Positions 59,767 to 64,000 of a stretch of DNA of 64,000 bases are shown piece after piece. The first letter of the stretch is position 1. The number at the start of each line of letters is the position of its first letter. Below the pieces are notes generated by a model, which was given only the letters and a program-made list of their open reading frames with translations, was not told where the DNA came from and made no database searches. Both the position numbers and the translations under genes were made by a program. This DNA comes from Bdellovibrio sp. BCCA (GTDB taxonomy: Bacteria > Bdellovibrionota > Bdellovibrionia > Bdellovibrionales > Bdellovibrionaceae): the NCBI RefSeq assembly GCF_037996825.1, contig NZ_JBBNAC010000001.1, positions 3,596,001-3,660,000 of the forward strand. The letters are read 5' to 3'.

Positions 59767-61281
59767 TTAATTATTCAACAAAGTGTTTTTGTTATCACGG
59801 TAGCGCTCTTTCACTTTTTCCCAGTTCGACTTGCCACCTTGTCCAGTGACTTCTTTCGTCCACGCTTGTTGACCCGCAGCTTTGTTCGGGTCTTTTGCTC
59901 CGCCAGGAAGATATGCGCGGTATTTTTCACTGCTGCTACCGCCACCATAAGCGCCCCAAGAACCGCCGCCGCCACCGCCGCCAGTTCCACCTAGGATATT
60001 TGTATCAAGACCTTTTTTACCTGCAGATTCTTCACCGCGACCGCCAGCTCCGCCACCGGAACCGCCGCCACTGCCACCAAGGCCCGCACCGCCGCCTGTT
60101 GGAGCACCAATACCACCACCATCAGCACTGCTAGGATTTCTTTCGCCCAACTGCATGCCGCCATCGCCACCACCTAGATTAGGTGTGCCCGCTGAAGCAA
60201 CGACATTGGATTTATCCGTAGCACCTGTTGCCACCTGACTACCCGCTGAGTTTTCGCCAACACCTGCAAGTCCTGTCGAGCAACCCGCAGTTCTTGGATT
60301 TTTAAAACAGATACATTGTGGTGACTGAGGATTTTTACAAAGACATTCTTCCGTCTGTGCTTTGGCAGGATCCGAACACACGTCTGCCACTTGAGGAGTC
60401 GTGCTACCATTGGATTCCTCTTCACACTTTTTACCTTGATTGATCGAGTTCAAAAGTGAAGCAATACCCGCGAGACCTGAAGTTAGAAGCTGGGCATATT
60501 TTTCCGTGCACAGTTTCGCTTTACCAGCCATGCTTTCTTCTTGTCCGGGAACCAATTCTTTGGCCGCTGCTGAATCTAGAGATCCTAAAGCAGCATTGTA
60601 TGCCTTAGCCGCTCCAGGGCACGCAGTATCGTTAGGGTCCGGACAAGTCGCTAGTCCTGACTTTGCCTTTTGCATTTTTTCAAGGCCCTTCCTTGCACCA
60701 ACACAAGAAAGACCACAACCTGCTTTCATAGTTCCACAAGCCGCTGTATAAGCAGTCATTGCCGCCTTAGCAATATCCATTGCATTTGCAAAACCACTAC
60801 ATTGATCTTTTACTGCTGCCCCACCTAATGTAGACAAGATTGTATTAAGAGTCGTGATACCCGTTAAAATGTTAGGACTTAAATGTTCCAAACATGCATT
60901 AGCTGCCCCAGCGTGTCTCGAAACACAGCTTTCTTTCGTCGGTTTGTATTCAGCGTACTCTTTGGTAATTACTTCAAATGTCGGCGTTACCATAGTTGCC
61001 GACATTCCTTTAGCTTGTTTCAATGAGTTAATCGCATTGTCCATAGGAGCATCATCAAGCTTCTTTCCAGAGCTATCGTTGCCGGTAGGACCACCCTTAG
61101 AAGTGTCAAGGCCTGCTGGCGCGCCACCGCCTGGATCACTCGCGATGTTTGCGTCTTTCGGCGCATTGACTACTTCCCCACCTTTACCATCTTTATCTTG
61201 GGCAAAGACATGAATTGGAGATAAGGAAAAAGAAATGACTGTCAACGCAAGCGTGAGTTGTTTAGAAATGACCCTAATCAT
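59767..61281 (-). CDS. Secreted Cys-rich and Gly-rich protein
   Basis: The 504-residue protein starts at ATG 61281, GGGGAATC before it; an earlier in-frame start adds seven residues ahead of the signal and is rejected. Signal peptide ends near HVFAQDKDG. Residues about 110-280 are helical with many cysteines (CGTMKAGCGLSCVGARKGLE, CPDPNDTACPGAAKA). A short dense Cys region follows (ECLCKNPQSPQCICFKNP), then a long Gly/Ser-rich low-complexity part (about 340-460). The look is of a disulfide-bonded extracellular or periplasmic structural protein. It sits between a TadG-like gene and another secreted gene, so a pilus or surface role is inferred. Confidence 0.76.
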   Translation of the reverse strand: MIRVISKQLTLALTVISFSLSPIHVFAQDKDGKGGEVVNAPKDANIASDPGGGAPAGLDTSKGGPTGNDSSGKKLDDAPMDNAINSLKQAKGMSATMVTPTFEVITKEYAEYKPTKESCVSRHAGAANACLEHLSPNILTGITTLNTILSTLGGAAVKDQCSGFANAMDIAKAAMTAYTAACGTMKAGCGLSCVGARKGLEKMQKAKSGLATCPDPNDTACPGAAKAYNAALGSLDSAAAKELVPGQEESMAGKAKLCTEKYAQLLTSGLAGIASLLNSINQGKKCEEESNGSTTPQVADVCSDPAKAQTEECLCKNPQSPQCICFKNPRTAGCSTGLAGVGENSAGSQVATGATDKSNVVASAGTPNLGGGDGGMQLGERNPSSADGGGIGAPTGGGAGLGGSGGGSGGGAGGRGEESAGKKGLDTNILGGTGGGGGGGSWGAYGGGSSSEKYRAYLPGGAKDPNKAAGQQAWTKEVTGQGGKSNWEKVKERYRDNKNTLLNN

Positions 61282-61341
61282 AAAGATTCCCCTATGTCTC
61301 ACTTTTCGGACAAAAGTCGACGGGTCTTGAATAATATTTTT

Positions 61342-61360
61342 GCGTCTCGAAATGAGACGC
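61342..61360. other. Hairpin between TadG-like and Cys-rich secreted genes
   Basis: GCGTCTC-GAAAT-GAGACGC is a perfect 7-base stem. On the transcribed minus strand it is followed by A's, not U's, so it is not a usual terminator. It may protect or mark a processing site of the polycistronic RNA. Confidence 0.5.
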
Positions 61361-61375
61361 TCTAGAAGGAATAAA

Positions 61376-63640
61376 TTAGAATTCGTTGTCAGGAGGAGGC
61401 GGATTGAGAAGAGTTCCGTTCACACCATCACCACCGATGTTGCGAATTTCTGATCTTAGGTAATCCGAAGAAATTAGTTTTACAGAATAGCCAACAGAGC
61501 CGCCCATAACACAATTTCCCGATGTCGGGACTTCAACATCCGTATTAGGATTTCCTGAATTCGCGCCTTTTGGATAAGTTTTGCATTTCCCGAATTTGTT
61601 CGTATCCAAACTATAATCCATCAAACTTTGCGGAGCCCATCCCGTTAAAGCGTGCTCCCATTGTTTAGAGATATAAGTCAGTTTCGATTCAATATCGACA
61701 AAGTTGCGAAGATGACCACTGTTCTTCACGACAGTGTATTGATCTTTCACGCTAAATTCATCATAGTTCACGCCGCCGACTTTACCGCCGCCCTTGTGAG
61801 TGCCAAGATCTCCCAAAAATTCTCTCGAACCTAAAGCTGGAGGACCTTGAGTGTAATAACCTGCGCCGGGTCCTTTCAGGAACCCGTCTTTGATGCGCTT
61901 ATAGTAAGTTTGATAAAAGTTTGGTTGGATTGAGTAATAAGCAAAATCAAACGCGTCAGGCAAAACGGCGCTCATTTCTAAATCGCGCATTCCCGATGGA
62001 GTATTCTTTCCGGAATCCCACGCCATAATATCTTGTGTGTCATCCTTGCGATAAAAGTTAAATGGCAAGTGTCTCCAGTGTTCAAAGTTAGGAGCTGAGT
62101 CGCCGTAATAAACGCCGTTAGGATCTGGAATAGGAGGATTGTAATTGTTTGAGCCTTGCCACAAAGGATCGAGCTTATAAACTGCTTGTCCATATTGGAA
62201 TAAAGCACGTCTACTTTTCAACCCCCACTGATCGCCAATAAAACGACTGTAGTTTGCTGCGCGAGATGGATCGGCCGGATCTCCGATATTTCCGACATCA
62301 ATAACTCTCGGTGGGATATTAGGATCCAGCTGACTTGATCTTGCCAACTGATCCGAACCTTTGCTCGGAACTTGTTTTGATCGCCAAGTTCTACCAACCC
62401 ATGGACCAATTCGTCCCCCGAAGGGTTTATAAAATGCTCGCGCTTTTAGCGTCACAGCTCCAAATGGAGAAAATGGAATATTCGGCTGCGTTGTAGCGGA
62501 CACTCCGACATAAGCCATACAATAAGGATTTTTTTCGACACCAACTGAGAAATTATAAGGACTTTCTAATGGTGGTGCAGCAACACGAATAAACTCGGCA
62601 ATCTCATCGATCTCTGAGGCGAAAATAGTATTTTTATAGTGCGTCGGCTTATTGTCTTTTTGCAGCATCATCTTTTTCGGACGAATCGTATTAGAAGCGC
62701 CTTCGCAGACAGTATCTACATAGACAAAACCCGGAGCAATTTTTATCGGAACCAACCACTTCGGTGGAGCACCGGACTGAACACCAGATTTATTGCAGTT
62801 TGGATTTCCAAGAGAATTATAAATTTCGAAAGTTTCATTCTTCTTCATGGAATCAAGATTCGCGGAAGTCAGATTGTTGAAGAGCGTCTTTTTGATTCCT
62901 TCACGGACACTTTGACCATCAATATCATAAAAGTCAGCTTTAGGGTCATCGGGGCTCATTGCTCTTGCGAGATAGTTGATGAACTCCATACGGCTGGCTT
63001 GGTCAATATTATAGCCAACTACAAAGCTACCTAAAATTTTATAATTGAACGAGCCAAAGTCTCTGCAACGCTCAAAGGCTTTACTTCGCATTTGTTCAGA
63101 CAATGTTCGAACAGATCTACTCACGTTAGGTAAGTCGATGAAAACAGGAGGCGGAGTGAAAATTTTAATTCCGCTGAGGTTCTTCAGTGATTTACAAGTA
63201 TTCTCTTCGGGCGGCATTGGCTTGAAAGGGATATACGTGATGCAGAATGCAGGGGCATTATAAAAATCTTCCGCCGACATATTGATGCCGTCCTCATCAC
63301 TTCCCTTGAGGCCTCTTGTCACTTTATCAAATGGATGTTCCTCGAAATCCCCGGCACTCCCCAACATGCGGTAACGCCACGTTAACAACTTCCAGCTTTG
63401 ACGGATTTGATAATTGGTATGAGCAATGACGTTCATGCCTTCAGCTTGTTTCATCGCTCCGTAGTAAGCGGCAAGATCCACCGAGTTTTGCAGATTGATT
63501 TTGTGATGCACGAGCAAACCGACATTGATAACCATCGCAAAAAATAAAAACAAAATTTGGAAAATCAAAGCGATGAAAAGAGCGACTTGCCCTTTGCGGT
63601 TGTTAAGATTCTGCGTAAATGTGCTTCGTTTGTTTAACAT
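61376..63640 (-). CDS. TadG-like pilus/surface protein
   Basis: The 754-residue protein opens LNNRKGQVALFIALIFQILF, the short basic stretch, G-Q and single hydrophobic helix (about 18-42) of Tad/TadG-type N-termini, then INLQNSVDLAAYYGAMKQAE, which is typical of these families (compare Q-x-A-x-D-A-A-A-L-A-G-A). The remaining 690 residues are an exported domain rich in Tyr, Pro and Asn with several cysteine pairs; I see no von Willebrand motif. No Tad ATPase or prepilin lies in the window, but the neighbours are surface-like secreted proteins. No strong ribosome site is seen. It is divergent from the partial gene at 63763. Confidence 0.78.
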   Translation of the reverse strand: MLNKRSTFTQNLNNRKGQVALFIALIFQILFLFFAMVINVGLLVHHKINLQNSVDLAAYYGAMKQAEGMNVIAHTNYQIRQSWKLLTWRYRMLGSAGDFEEHPFDKVTRGLKGSDEDGINMSAEDFYNAPAFCITYIPFKPMPPEENTCKSLKNLSGIKIFTPPPVFIDLPNVSRSVRTLSEQMRSKAFERCRDFGSFNYKILGSFVVGYNIDQASRMEFINYLARAMSPDDPKADFYDIDGQSVREGIKKTLFNNLTSANLDSMKKNETFEIYNSLGNPNCNKSGVQSGAPPKWLVPIKIAPGFVYVDTVCEGASNTIRPKKMMLQKDNKPTHYKNTIFASEIDEIAEFIRVAAPPLESPYNFSVGVEKNPYCMAYVGVSATTQPNIPFSPFGAVTLKARAFYKPFGGRIGPWVGRTWRSKQVPSKGSDQLARSSQLDPNIPPRVIDVGNIGDPADPSRAANYSRFIGDQWGLKSRRALFQYGQAVYKLDPLWQGSNNYNPPIPDPNGVYYGDSAPNFEHWRHLPFNFYRKDDTQDIMAWDSGKNTPSGMRDLEMSAVLPDAFDFAYYSIQPNFYQTYYKRIKDGFLKGPGAGYYTQGPPALGSREFLGDLGTHKGGGKVGGVNYDEFSVKDQYTVVKNSGHLRNFVDIESKLTYISKQWEHALTGWAPQSLMDYSLDTNKFGKCKTYPKGANSGNPNTDVEVPTSGNCVMGGSVGYSVKLISSDYLRSEIRNIGGDGVNGTLLNPPPPDNEF

Positions 63641-63762
63641 CTGTGTTTAAACATTCTCTCGTAGGATTGCTCTTGAGGCAACAACTCGACCTCTAAAACT
63701 TTGACTTGTTCTATAGTGAGATGACAGACTTTTGGACATAGTTCTACGAAGGGAACTCGACG

Positions 63763-64000
63763 ATGGTCCGATTCATGCTCGCCTTGCTTATCAGTTTTTC
63801 CGTATTGAGAGCTTCAAACGCTCAGGCGGATATTTTGTTTGAGGGATATTCGAAAATTCTCTCTGGAGAGCAACACATTGGTTACGTCATCAGCCGTTAT
63901 GAATTTGACGCTAAGAAAAAACAATTCATCTCTACTTATTTCCTGAAAACCGGAAAGGGCCCCACTGAAGTCACTGAGAGCTTGAAGGCTTACGCTGACG
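63763..64000 (+). CDS. Secreted protein, cut by the window end
   Basis: From ATG 63763 the frame stays open to the last base, 79 codons so far. GAAGGGAAC precedes the ATG. The start MVRFMLALLISFSVLRASNA is a signal peptide with likely cleavage after NAQA. The mature start ILFEGYSKILSGEQHIGYVI, followed by strands and FLKTGKGPTEVTESLKAYAD, suggests a periplasmic beta-rich protein. Family not identified. It is divergent from the TadG-like gene with about 120 bases between. Confidence 0.75.
   Translation, partial: MVRFMLALLISFSVLRASNAQADILFEGYSKILSGEQHIGYVISRYEFDAKKKQFISTYFLKTGKGPTEVTESLKAYAD

Noticed and set aside
61342-61360. Terminator of the TadG-like gene
   Set aside because: The stem is good, but on the transcribed strand it is followed by A's rather than U's, so it is listed only as a hairpin.

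Overview
The window looks like chromosomal core DNA of a Bdellovibrio-like member of the Bdellovibrionota. This is inferred from protein content: a TIGR02147/DUF4423-type regulator paired with a secreted protein, many signal-peptide and lipoprotein orphans, a PF08886-type glutamate-cysteine ligase, a paired ArsA/Get3-like ATPase, Tad-like surface genes and several sigma-54-type promoters. Genes are packed on both strands. Many are joined by 4-base ATGA/GTGA overlaps, and no gene-free stretch exceeds 300 bases. I see no insertion sequence, prophage, CRISPR array or rRNA. There is one tRNA, tRNA-Val(TAC).

Layout. 1-8.7 kb: a YceI protein, an acyltransferase-like orphan, then a tightly overlapping five-gene cluster: an RnfD-like membrane domain fused to FG-GAP repeats and an UnbV domain, a GH3-type adenylating enzyme, a Rieske oxygenase, a GNAT-like protein and a polytopic membrane protein. 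This is the best candidate for an undescribed pathway. 8.7-14.2 kb: an AhpD-like protein, a secreted HEXXH protein, a short tandem repeat, tRNA-Val, a TPR/winged-helix regulator, and a lipoprotein with a proline-rich stalk and an FGE-like head. 14.3-25.9 kb: Lon, two two-component systems facing each other, DUF2127, ClpX-ClpP and leucyl aminopeptidase. 26-35.3 kb: beta-carbonic anhydrase, the TIGR02147 pair, GshA, a TPR lipoprotein with two ArsA-like ATPases, and trigger factor. 35.4-43.8 kb: small envelope proteins, a division operon ftsE-ftsX-envC-ctpA, DUF481 and MscL. 43.9-58.8 kb: a large secreted coiled-coil protein, PBP1A-UvrA-ABC exporter, a sigma-54 activator, a degenerate AAA protein behind a sigma-54-type promoter, and a kinase/nucleotidyltransferase pair resembling AmgK/MurU. 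58.8-64 kb: three minus-strand genes for Gly/Ala-rich secreted proteins and a TadG-like protein, and the start of a further secreted protein cut by the window end.

How they fit together. Most of the window serves envelope building and protein quality control. FtsEX-EnvC, CtpA, PBP1A and the AmgK/MurU-like pair act on peptidoglycan, and Lon, ClpXP, trigger factor and PepA on protein turnover. Three intergenic sites match the -24/-12 sigma-54 pattern (GG-N10-GC or GT). They stand before a small secreted protein, the coiled-coil protein and the degenerate AAA protein, so the sigma-54 activator at 53-54.5 kb may control envelope genes here. Several starts appear to be gated by RNA structure: the carbonic anhydrase RBS lies inside a terminator hairpin, the PBP1A RBS lies in a GC-rich hairpin, and a histidine-kinase start codon lies in a perfect inverted repeat. 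All functional calls are from reading translated motifs; no database search was run.
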